Assembly: GCF_016802725.1 (NCBI RefSeq) | Contig: NC_052668.1 | Location: 7,410,001 to 7,474,000, forward strand | Direction: 5' to 3' | Source: Solenopsis invicta | Lineage: Eukaryota > Arthropoda > Insecta > Hymenoptera > Formicidae | DNA length: 64,000 bases | Part shown: positions 35,266 through 45,624 of the stretch, one piece after another | Position numbering within the stretch: position 1 is the first letter of the stretch | Layout of the letters: every line of letters starts with the position of its first letter | The notes under the pieces: generated by a model | Databases searched by the model: none | What the model was told of the DNA's origin: nothing | The model's input: only the letters and a program-made list of their open reading frames with translations | Position numbers and translations under genes: made by a program

Positions 35266-36410
35266 TAGGTGTGTCAGATGGATTGGTGCCTATGTTAAAA
35301 ACGTACAATGCATCCATTGCAACTGTCTTCAAAAATAACAATAATAAAGGACCAATTACTGTATATTTAGAACATGAGATATGCTGACATTTGAATTCTT
35401 GAATCTCAAAAAAAAGTATTAGTTATTATCTTTTATTTCCTTTTGCACAATTCTAAAATACACAGAAAAATTATATTTTAAACAATTATTTTGTAGGCAA
35501 GGAGCAGTTTTGAGAGCATGTGTTATGGTCTGTGGACTCCAGATTTATTCATGAAACGCGTTTATGATGATATATCTAACCTAATATGTTCGCATGAGTG
35601 CCCTGGATTAATTGAAGTTTGAGATAATAAATTTAAAGTTTTGTATACCAGATAATTGATATGTATTTCAAATATTATTAAAATTACACTACTGGAGCTT
35701 ATATAATTTACGAAAAAAATATATTTCTCTGTCATATTTAGATATGAAAAAAAAGGACAGGTTCTCAAAGACAAGTTTAAAGCCAGGGAGTTGATAAGGC
35801 TTCTTATCATTCAAATACAATTTGAAACAGAAGTACCATATATAGTTTTTAAAGATTATTATAATCGCAAATCAAATTATCAGAATCTGGGTACAATTGA
35901 ATGCAGCAGTTTCTGTACTGAAGTAGTTCAATATTCAAGTTCCGGTGAAGTTGCCATGTGTAACGTGGCTTCAATCACTGTCAACATGTTTATGAATTCT
36001 ACTAAAAGAATTTTCGATTTTTATAAACTTAAGTAGCAAAAATCGTCACCTACAATTTGGATAAAATAATTGACGTTAATTTTTATTTACCAGAGGTGAA
36101 ATTGTCATGTGATACACAGATTTATCGGTAAGCTACTTACACATAATTTACTTACACATAACTTTACATGTTATATATTACTGTTTTAAAAATTTATTTC
36201 AAATTCAAACTAGGTGTTAGTGTGCAAGAATTAGCAGATGCGTTGATTTTAATGAGATACGTATTTGAAAGTAACAAAGCTAAGGAATTCAATGTCCAAA
36301 TTTTTGAGATTATTATGGCACTTTAAAAGCAAGTTGCAAAATAGTTACTGAAAGATCCTTATAAGTCATATGAAGGCAGTCCAGTCAGTAAAAATGTATG
36401 TATTTAAGGT

Positions 36411-39178
36411 AAATATTTTTCCATTATCTATTAATTGTTAGAAATTATTTACAACTGAAACATGGAGTACAAAAAAAAGTTTTGAGACGTCGGACAGCTT
36501 CAGCTCATTGCATAAGTAATTAAACAACAATATATTTTTGCATAAAAAAAAATTAAATTAGAATTCAATTCTTTATTTTTACATATAATAATTATTTTCT
36601 TCATAAATTCTCATTGCCATTTAATACATTTTTACTGTATCTATTTTTTTCGTACTATGGTTTATGTTATAGTGTACTTACGTACACCCTCTTCTTTTTG
36701 TACTGTACAGGTCTATCTGACCATTTTTTTAGAATTATACATATACAGTGCAAAAAATAAAGGCATTAAAACATTTTTAAAAATTGTAATAAATTTGATA
36801 ACTATTTAGATCTTTCTCTACATAAAAAATTGTTTATTTAAATATGTTTGCTTTTTATTTCAAATGCCATCGCTGTAAATTTCCAACAGCCTCCTAATCG
36901 CGATAAATTTTTTAAAAGAGTTTCCAAAAGTGTACGCTTTGGAAAACAACGTACTCAAAACGTTAAAAGGGTGGTTATTCAGAATACTGTTGGTATACGT
37001 ACTCAAAATCGTCAAACAGTCGACAATAATTTGCACGGCGATCGACATGAACACAAAGAAGAAAGTTAAAGAAACGGACAATAAACACTAAATTTATATT
37101 ATCCCTAAGAATAAAAAAAAAAATTACAGCGTTGTCATTCAGTCACTAAAGTCACTTTTTTGTTACTTTTTTTTACAAGTGACTAAAATATCACTATTGT
37201 CCAAAAAGGTTTACTATTGTTATCTTTTTTGTGCTGAGTTGACATGAAATTTGCAAAATATGTGCGGAAGTGGTTCATTAACAAACCAATCAAAACTGTC
37301 TTATAGCCAATTCTTATTTTAAGGTCTTCAACCAAATTCACTATCAACATCTACACTATCTACAGTTATTTCTTTCACAATCTACAGTTATTTTTCTTAG
37401 ATTCGTAGAATATGTTTTTCTTTGTTGCATTTTTAAAAATGTATTTTTCATTAACTAATGAACGTATTTATCCTTGTTTTATCTAGATAATAATAATGTT
37501 TATTTTTTCATTATTGTAAATATTTTATTTGGTTTAATACCTCTTAGTCTTTTGTTCAATCTTTATTTTATTACGTTTAATAAAATACATTATTTATATT
37601 ATCTAATCAAACTGCAATAAAAATGTATTGTGCTGATATTTTATCATTTCAGTTTCTCTCTGCTTTTTCTTTATTATAAATTTTCAAATCATGCTATTGA
37701 TAGCTTTTGCTACTTAAGCTATACAAAAGTCTCAAATAATAAAAGATTGTTTGCTCAAATGGTCTTAAATTACGTTAAAAATTTGATGAAAAATGTCACA
37801 TTTAGTTATACTATTATACCTGAAAAATTATTATTTTACATTTTTTAGCCACTGATTGCAGCACTGAAATTATAAAAATGTTAGTTTTTTTTAAATTTTA
37901 TTTGTTTATTTATGTCAAATATAACAAAATAAATTGTGATTTAATATTGCATTTTCTTTACGTGTATAATCAATGTCGTTAATCTAAATTTGGAACCCAT
38001 TCTTACAAAAAAAAACCATAATTTCCCACAATTATAATCCTGTATCACAACTATGGTTCAAACTCCCGCGCGTACTAAAACATCGATATTTGATATTAAC
38101 TAAACTTATTGTAATAACTTCTATATGCATGTACAATGCTCTATACAATGATTTTTTAAACACTCTTAGCTAACACAAGACCCAAAAAAGTTGATCCAGT
38201 TATAATAAGTAGTCAATTTTTTATTAGTTAACTTTTTTTACAATTTAATGATTTACATCTATAAATTTAGTATATATTATTCGGTTAAGTTTTTTATCTT
38301 TTGTTAATTAAGAATGTTTCAAAAACCATTTTATACAGCATTTTACATATAGAAGTAATTACAAAAGATTTAGTTAATACAAATATCAATGTTAATACAA
38401 AAATCAGATTATGCGAAAAGCGTACATTATATTATTAACATATTTGATTAATAATGCATACCATCAGTTTGTTAATATGCTGTAAAAATTGCCGACGACA
38501 AAATCTCGCGTGTAGCTATCATGTATGATGATGATTTGCTGACAAATTGATATCAAACACATATGACATCAGTTAAATGTAGTGCACGCATGATAACAAT
38601 TTGCTAGCAGTTTGCTGAATTTAAATAAAAACTTTAATGACGTCAAAACAATAGACAGTTTGTGGAAACACCTTGGTTCTAGTTTGGTAAAATTAAATGC
38701 AAAATAAGATACAAAAAATATCATCTGATTACGGTCATTTGGCTATCAGTGTTCGACCATAGACTTAGAAAACTCTAGACCAAGCGTAAACTGCTATTTT
38801 AAGAAAAAGTGTGATAATCGACTTAAGGGGAAGCATAGGACAAAGTCGATAAATTTTGGTCGAACTCGGAAATATTCGGCTCATAAGTGAGAGTCCGTTA
38901 CAGTCCGTCACTGTCAGTCCGGGCGGCCTGACAGTGTGTTGTATAAAAGGTTAGATGTTATCGATTGTTATCCTTTATAATTTTTGCCTGTCAAATAGTG
39001 TCGATTGCAACACAATCGGCCGCCGAGACAAAGTAAAATAAGCTCTTGTGTTGTGTCCGGTTGCAAAAAACCGGAAATTTCAACAAAACCAATAGATTTA
39101 AATTAATTTAGACTTTTTAGTTTATTTTATTACACGTATAGTGTACTATATACATATACACATATATATATGTATAAG

Positions 39179-39180
<2 letters not shown>
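36411..39180. other. AT-rich intronic DNA beyond the reductase relic
   Basis: A faint continuation of the reductase (RTASAHCISN at about 36490-36530, compare PTASTAQILGN) may exist. A 73-codon frame at 36848-37069 is open on both strands and unrecognised. A TATAAAAG word occurs at 38942 in a less AT-rich block (38820-39070). It is followed by a possible THAP-domain start without an initiator Met (SSCVVSGCKKPEIS, 39041-39106). Confidence 0.4.

Positions 39181-39254
<74 letters not shown>
39181..39254. repeat. (CA)n microsatellite
   Basis: A pure CA run of about 74 bp is followed by ATATACAGGGTGTCCCAAAA, another CAGGGTGTC-type transposon end (starting 39258) whose partner I cannot find. Confidence 0.97.
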
Positions 39255-39260
<6 letters not shown>

Positions 39261-39389
39261 GGGTGTCCCAAAATTCGCGCAATCGGAGTACAAGACGTGA
39301 TACTTTACGATAAAAGAAACAACTTTTTCCTTTAGCAAAAAGGAAAGGAAGGCCTTTAGCACGCGGGGTCTGATACATACACATATACA

Positions 39390-39453
39390 CATATACGTAT
39401 ATATATATATATATATATATATACACGTATATGTGTATATGTGCACGTATATG

Positions 39454-39528
<75 letters not shown>

Positions 39529-39530
39529 TT
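39390..39530. repeat. (TA)n and ATGTATATAC-type tracts
   Basis: Interrupted TA runs lie just left of the TA-flanked element at 39536. The TA-rich DNA is probably the insertion target. Confidence 0.9.
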
Positions 39531-39535
39531 AAATA

Positions 39536-40402
39536 CAGGGTGTCTTAAAAAGGTCGGGACACCTAAATATCTCGGGGAAATATAGATTTTACAGAAAAAT
39601 GTTTCAAACCAAAATTGCATGGTTTCGAGGGGACATGAGATGGTGACATTAATTTGACCTTGAATAGTTGCTTGAAAGTCACGTAAGACACCTTCAATTT
39701 TTTTAATGGGACTGCCAACTTTTTATTACATATTCTTGTAGCTTATCTCGAGACATTTATAAAGCACTACAAAAAAGTTTATTTTTGTTGAGTACTTTCC
39801 AAGTTGTAAGGCTTAAAAGCTACGGTGTACTGTAACTTTCAAGCGTCACAACTCGGAAAGTACTTAACAAAAATAAACTTTCTTGTAGTGATGTGGAACA
39901 GTCTCAAATTAAACTACAAGAATACGCAATAAAAGATACAATATTAGAGTATCGGTAGTTCCCTAATTAAAGGGATCGGTACTTCTCTAACAATCTATAT
40001 TTTTTATTGCATATGCTTGTAGCTTATTTCGAGACTTTTCCAAAACACTACAAGAAAGTTTATTTTTGTTAAGTACTTTCCGAGTTGTGAGCTTGAAAGT
40101 TACAGTACATCGTAGCTTTCAAACCTCACAACTCTTAAATACTTAACGAAAATACTTAACAAAAATAAACTTTTTTGTAGTATTTTGGAAAGATCTCAAA
40201 ATAAGCTACAAAAACACATAATAAAAAGTTGGCAGTCGCATTTAAAAAACTGAAATTATCCTTCAACCAGCTATTCAAGGTCAAATTAATAACACCATCT
40301 TATGTCTTCCTCACAACTATGCAACTTTTTTCTAAAACATTTTTTTGTAAAACTTATATTTCCTAAAATATTTAGGTGTCCCAACATTTTTGGGACACCC
40401 TG
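39536..40402. mobile_element. Foldback MITE, family M1, best copy (867 bp)
   Basis: The ends CAGGGTGTCTTAAAAAGG and TTTTTGGGACACCCTG, with GGGACACCTAAATAT and ATATTTAGGTGTCCC just inside, are inverted and flanked by TA at 39534-39535 and 40403-40404. The interior repeats the CACTACAAGAAAGTT and AAGTACTTTC blocks of copy 1. TA duplication places it with Tc1/mariner-type elements. A short duplicate GCACGCGGGGTCTGATA occurs at 39359 and 40420, on either side. Confidence 0.88.
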
Positions 40403-40439
40403 TACGCACGCACGCACGCACGCGGGGTCTGATAACCGT

Positions 40440-40675
40440 CACGTCCTCGCCGTAGACCCTGGATAACGTAAAGAACGGTGATGCAATAAACAAGGAAATG
40501 CAAATTTTTGTTTTATGATCATCACTTTCGATTGGAGAGTTGTAGCAAACTTTTTCAAAAAAGGTTTTTCTCGTCTTTAAAATAAGCTCTCAGTTGACCT
40601 ATCATGCCATTTAAGATTTTTAAGTCACTCTGCCCTCATCCCCCAAGAGGGCAGGTGGATGCTATCCTGCACAAA
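40440..40675. other. Unassigned repeat-like DNA
   Basis: GC-mixed sequence (CTCATCCCCCAAGAGGGCAG near 40635) has no coding frame. It may be part of another element. Confidence 0.3.
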
Positions 40676-40965
40676 AAATACAGTATATTGTAACTTTCAA
40701 ACCTCACAATTCGAAAAATACTTAACGAAAAAACATTTGTTTATAGTGTTTTGGAAAGGTCTCGAGGTAAGCTACAAAAATATGCAATAAAAAGTGGGCA
40801 GTTCCATTTAAAAATATCGACCTGACCTTGACCTGACCTTGGCAATGCCACTCAAGGTCAAATTGATAAGATCAGTAAATAGATCTTTTTAAACCATACA
40901 ACTTTTGTCTAAAACACTTTTCTATAAAACTTATATTTTCTGAGTTATTTAGGTGTATACAGACT
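40676..40965. mobile_element. Family M1 fragment
   Basis: This matches the right half of family M1 (TAACTTTCAAACCTCACAAT, TAGTGTTTTGGAAAGGTCTC, AAACTTATATTTTC). It lacks the left end. A CTTGACCTGAC duplication occurs at 40840. Confidence 0.7.
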
Positions 40966-41507
40966 TTTGTGACTGTGCGTGTGTATGTGTGTGTGTAAAA
41001 CTAGTCATTTTTGAAGCTGCTAAAACGCGGCATAAAAAATTTGTAAAATTTAATCGATCTATAAGATAAAATATATATACAAAAAATATGTACATGTATG
41101 TATATGTTTAATATATTGTATATACATTTAATTTTAGATATTTAATTGTAATGTATATATTGTATATTTAATATATAGAAATTAATGCGTACGTTCTACG
41201 CATTTTTAGATACAATTATTGAATTTACAATTAATAATAACTAATTTGTAACAATCACATTACAAGAATTATTAAGTATTAATAATTTTAACCATTTTAA
41301 AATGCTTCTCTATTTAAATTTCTCTAATATTTATTTTATCTAGTAAAGAGACTAAATTTTACAAGTTTTATTTTATGCTTTATGTTTAATATTTCTTGTG
41401 ATGTGATTGTTAGTTACTGTTACAATAGTTACTATTAAATTAGTTACTATTAAAGTATAGATGTGTTTTTTTGAACCAATAATGTAATAATAACAACACA
41501 ATGATAA
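40966..41507. other. AT-rich non-coding DNA
   Basis: Only a short GTGTGT tract (40976-40996) and TA-rich words are seen. Confidence 0.5.
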
Positions 41508-43055
41508 TAACAAAGCCTTCTTCGGTCGTAGCTAGTGCCTATATTTATTCGTGTGATTTTATATACTTCTTCGAATTTAACCAGAATGTGGGCCAAATTG
41601 TTTTTCCAGTCAAACACAGCATGTCAAATAAGAATTAGTAATATCACAATTTTTATTAAATTGATTAATTTAATATAATAATTGATGCTGATTTGCATCT
41701 ACAGGGGTTGGACAAAATAATATGAACACCTATTCTGACTCCAAAAAATAGGCGTAATTCAAAAGAGTGTAACTTTGTCAAAAATAATCGTAAAAAAATT
41801 AAAAAATAAAAAAACATTTTAAAGCTTAAAATCTCTAGTTTTGAAATTGATAAGTCATTAAACGATTTACAGATTGTTTACAAAGTTACGCGGATTTAAA
41901 TGGGGACGCGTCTCTCAAATATTTTACAAACTTTGCAAAGCTCCACGACGCGAAATAAAAACTGCACGCAAATGCGATTTACAGTATTTGAAAGCGTGGA
42001 TCTTTATCTTTAATTTGCGTTTTTGATGAGCATTGTACAATTTTTTTTTCACTGCGTTAGGCAACACTAAAGCAAAAATGGCCTCTTTTGCTTCAATGTT
42101 GTATAATTCAGTAAATAAAAATCGTACAACGCTCAACAAAAACCCAAATTAAAAGTAAAAATTCACGGTTTCAAATGCTGTAAATCGCATTTGTGTGCAA
42201 TTTTTAATTCACGTCAAATAAACTCGCAAAATACATAATAAATTTTGCCGCATCTTATTTTTATCCGTATAGCTCCGTAAAAAATCAGTATACGTTTTCA
42301 AAGTCGATATTAAAACTGTATATAAAAACATTAAGCTGTAAATGCGTTTTAAAACGTTTAATTTATCATTTTTGTTGATTTATCATGTTACACATTTTTT
42401 TGGAGAGTAACTGTAAGTGATCTTTTAATTTTGCTGTTGAACGCTCACTTAATCTTTACTGAAATCAATATTTGAACTTCGTAAAAAAAAAAGGTATAAA
42501 ACGATGTTCCAGAGCTCATCAAAAAAGCAAGACCTTTCGATTATTTAAGTTGATTTTTCTCGAAGATTCTTTTACACTAAGAAGTAAAGGATGAAATTTA
42601 AAAAAAGGCCATTTTTGCTTCAGTGTTGCCTAACTTGATGAAGAAAATCGTACAATGCTTGTCAAAAATTAAAAGTAAAGATCCACGCTTTCGAATGCTG
42701 TAAACTACATTTGCGTGCAATTTTTATTTCGCGTCGTGGAGGTTTGCAAAGTTTGTAAAATATTTTGAGATTTGACGCATCTCCATTTAAGTCCACGTAA
42801 CTTTGTAAACAATCTGTAAATCGTTTATCAATTTCAAAACTAGAGATTTCAAGCTTTAAAATGTTTTTTTAACATTTTTTTTACGATCATTTTTAACAAC
42901 GTTACACTCTCTTAAATTACGCCTATTTTTCGGAGTCAGAATAAATATTCATATTATTTTGTCCAACCCCTGTATATACCCATTCTCCCCTGAATAAATA
43001 TAGGCACTAAGATCTAGCTACGATCGAAGACGGCTTTCTTATTATCATTGTGTTA
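41508..43055. mobile_element. Family C inverted-repeat element split by another transposon
   Basis: AACAAAGCCTTCTTCGGTCG with TAGCTAGTGCCTATATTTAT (41510-41550) mirrors ATAAATATAGGCACTAAGAT with CGATCGAAGACGGCTTTC (42993-43045). The inner 1271 bp is a separate TA-flanked element. Confidence 0.75.
41702..42972. mobile_element. TA-flanked palindromic element with CAGGGGTTGGACAAAATAAT ends
   Basis: The terminal CAGGGGTTGGACAAAATAAT (plus ATGAA) is repeated exactly in inverse at the right end, and TA lies outside both ends (41700-41701 and 42973-42974). The arms extend for almost 400 bp on each side (for example AGGCAACACTAAAGC against GCTTCAGTGTTGCCT), so the element is a long hairpin. Ends of this type belong to Tc1/mariner-related elements in animals. 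No transposase frame is present. Confidence 0.9.
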
Positions 43056-43122
43056 GTTATTACTAATTGTAAACTCATTCTATCAAAAAATGCGCAAAAC
43101 GCACACATTAATTTTTAATATA

Positions 43123-43545
43123 GAGTGTCCCAGAAATAGGGAACCAGCCATTTTGGAAACGTAGAGAAATCAAAAGGATTCATAAAGCGATTCAAAGGAA
43201 CAAAAAAGTCTGATACCATTTTGCAATATTCGCTATAATTATAGAGGTAAAAAATAAAAGAGCCAATGTACGGTAACGCTACGCCATAGGCCAATCGCGC
43301 CTAGCTCAAAGGCGACGACGCGCGACTAGGGAAAGATGATACGTCGCTGTCTGAATTGGCACGGCATGACGTCGTGACGCGGCGACGGTCTGAATTCATC
43401 GCGCTGCGTGTACATTGCAAAATCAGATGTGTTATTCAAGTTAAAGGTTTTTTGCAAATATCGCAAAATAGTATAAGACTTTTATTTTCCTTCTGATTGC
43501 CTTTACAGTTCCAAAGCGGATAGTTTCCATTTCTGGGACTCCCTG
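43123..43545. mobile_element. MITE family D, copy 1
   Basis: GAGTGTCCCAGAAATAGG and CATTTCTGGGACTCCCTG are inverted, with TA on both sides. The subterminal words TCTGATACCATTTTGCAATA and ATATCGCAAAATAGTATAAG are shared with copy 2 at 48813 and with the foldback at 17998. The centre is GC-richer (CGGTAACGCTACGCC, GACGACGCGCGAC). Confidence 0.85.
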
Positions 43546-45228
43546 TATACATTGAAAATACATTACTAAAAAAATTAGAGGATCACTTTTCTTCAATAAA
43601 TTTTTACCCAGTTAAACTGTAATTAATTCCACTAATAATTAACACAAAAATAAATCTAAAAAAGGGTTTTACAAAGTAAACTCTCGACTATTAGATGCTT
43701 TAATTCAATTTTGGTCAATTTTGGTCAATTTTGAAAAAAAAAAACATATTTAAGATATCAAAAAATTTTTGAAATTTGCAATCCTCCACTGCCTAACAAA
43801 AAAATTCTGTATTTTGAAATCAATGATTAGCAAAACTAATTATTACTCTCAAAATACAGAATTTACTTTTTTAAATAAAAAAAAAACTTTTCTCGACACC
43901 CTTGATTTAGCAAGATCACAATTTAAAGTATCCCCTGTTTTTTGTTTTTTGTTTTTTTTTTATTTCAGCAATTCTTTAATTTTTAATTTTCTTCTTTTAA
44001 GTAACCGTTATCTTTTCAAAGAATATTTCTTTAACAATAATCTTAAAATACACTTATCATTTATTTAAAACAAATAATATGTACTTAAAATAAACATCTG
44101 TGTATACACAGAAAAAAATATATTTGAATTAAGTCTATAATACTTATTTCAAATATGTCACAAATTTATACATTCAAAAATCTATCATTTTATCATAAGC
44201 ATCAAATTGATTTAAAATATGTTTTAAATCCTAGTAATTTATTATTTCAATCAAGAATAGTAAGTTAAAGCAAAAATTCAATGTGCTTATTATTTTGACT
44301 TATTTTACTAGAAAACGGCAAGAATTACAAAATAGCAAATAAGATTAATCATACAAAAAAAGGGATCAAGTATATTAAACATGTAAAAAATTGGTCTTTG
44401 TTTCTAAAAAAAAATTTTACTAAAATCATGATAAAAAATACAAAAAAAAGACCAAAATTGATAATGTTCACTTAATCTATGGCTTATATAAGGATTTATA
44501 AATTTTCCAATTTTCATTAAAAAATTATGATTCACCATAACTTTAAATTCATTCTGCTTCTATGTGATTCTACATTGTAAATACTAAATTAAAAAATACT
44601 ACATAAGTCAAATTGGAGGCAATTCAATGAAAACCGTTACTTGTAAGTATAAAATTGATATTTGTGCGTGTGTAAAAAAAAAGTCCGAATGTTTTGAAAA
44701 CTTTATCAATTCAGAGAACATTTTATTGATGTTCAAAACCGCCAAGATTTTTTTGCGACAGTGATAGCTGTTCGATAGATGAGACAAAATTATAAAAAAA
44801 TAATAGAAATTATTTTAAACATTAAACTTCTATTTAATTTATTGTGATAAATTTTAAATTTTATAAAAAAAGTACCAAATTAATTTGAACACCTAACGTT
44901 AGGTGTGTAAAAATTTTCTTTTTTATTGGCAATTTCAAGATATTACATTCGAAGTTCTTCTTAAAATTTTGTGTTTTAATCCGGAAAAATAATTCAACGT
45001 GCAGTTTAAGGAATCTTGTAAATGTTCGTAAATTCATATATAAAAATATTGAACACTGCTAAAAACTGCTTTCGACTGGTATATCGTTTCTCGTTAATTA
45101 AATTGTTTTCTTCTTTTTCATACATTTTTCAAAAATACATAATATCATATACACAATATTTAGAAAAAAACTAAAATTTTGCACACATCCTATAGAATAG
45201 ATACTGATATATTATAAAAATTATATAC
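43546..45228. other. Warts last intron, donor-side part
   Basis: AT-rich DNA with no exon or recognisable element. Short A or T runs create spurious open frames. Confidence 0.55.
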
Positions 45229-45506
45229 CTTAAATTGAGTTTCAGCAGGAGTATTGGCAAGAAATGGTGGAGAGCCGACTAACATCTCATACAAGATTAC
45301 TCCTACACTCCACCAATCACACAACTGTGTATATCCTGTACGCTGTAGAACTTCTGGTGCAATATAATTCGGCGTTCCGACCAGAGAATGCGCCAAACAT
45401 CTTTGATGCTCCCTGTGTCTTCTACGCTCTAATGGTTTTAACTGTATGCATTGACATTCGTTGTTCCAATCGTCAGCTGGATCCATTGAGTCTTGTTTAC
45501 CATGGC
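45229..45506 (-). CDS. wts: Warts/LATS kinase, third recognised coding exon (activation segment)
   Basis: It encodes residues 853-945. The split Gly codon is completed across the 118-bp intron (donor at 45624, acceptor AG at 45508-45507), giving YYQQNGHGKQDSMDPADDW. It carries the long insert typical of NDR/LATS kinases (CQCIQLKPLERRRHREHQRC). The activation loop AHSLVGTPNYIAPEVL follows; its Ser (about 893) corresponds to the autophosphorylated Ser909 of human LATS1. Next come the APE-equivalent PEV, WWSVGVILYEMLVG and ETQFK at the donor GT (45228). The next coding exon is 13.2 kb away at 32024, in phase 0. Confidence 0.97.
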
Positions 45507-45624
45507 CTTAAAAAAACGCATAAAAAGATACATTTTTATTTTACGTGTCTTAAAATGCGTCTCGATTTAATTTCAAACATAATATCTGCAAAACAAAATC
45601 AATATAATTGAAAATTTTACTCAC

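Larger units (their letters stand above)
33798..36410 (+). pseudogene. RnrL: Ribonucleotide reductase large subunit pseudogene, with old introns and a mariner inside
   Basis: Class Ia ribonucleotide reductase large subunit makes deoxynucleotides in the cytosol. The order of conserved blocks is retained. Before the mariner: SIDVILDTLERFAILC and VGFNVH. After it (35268 on): GVSDGLVPMLKTYN, KGPITVYLE, a degraded YADI..ILESQKK, then YGLWTPDLFMKRV and SHECPGLIEV. A stop (Trp to TGA) follows, then KFKVLYTR. An apparent old intron (about 35654-35742, donor GT changed to AT) leads to KFKARELI, QFETEVPYIVFKD, NRKSNYQNLGTIECSSFCTEVV and EVAMCNVASI. A GT-AG intron (36128-36213) leads to GVSVQELADALILMRYVFES, then YEGSPVSK. 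The Asn of the catalytic N-x-C-x-E triad is Ser here (SFCTEV). Multiple stops make it dead. The introns indicate a DNA-level gene copy rather than a retrocopy. It is antisense to warts. Confidence 0.88.

Noticed and set aside
34263..35341. Minus-strand frames of 60-112 codons across the mariner
   Set aside because: They are antisense shadows of the intact transposase.
36848..37069. 73-codon basic open frame
   Set aside because: It is open on both strands, lacks an ATG at its start and has no recognisable motif.
39117..39620. 167-codon open frame, minus strand
   Set aside because: It is made of CA and TA repeats and crosses a transposon end.
45264..45611. Plus-strand frame antisense to warts
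   Set aside because: It is a shadow of the kinase exon, which is clearly coding on the minus strand.
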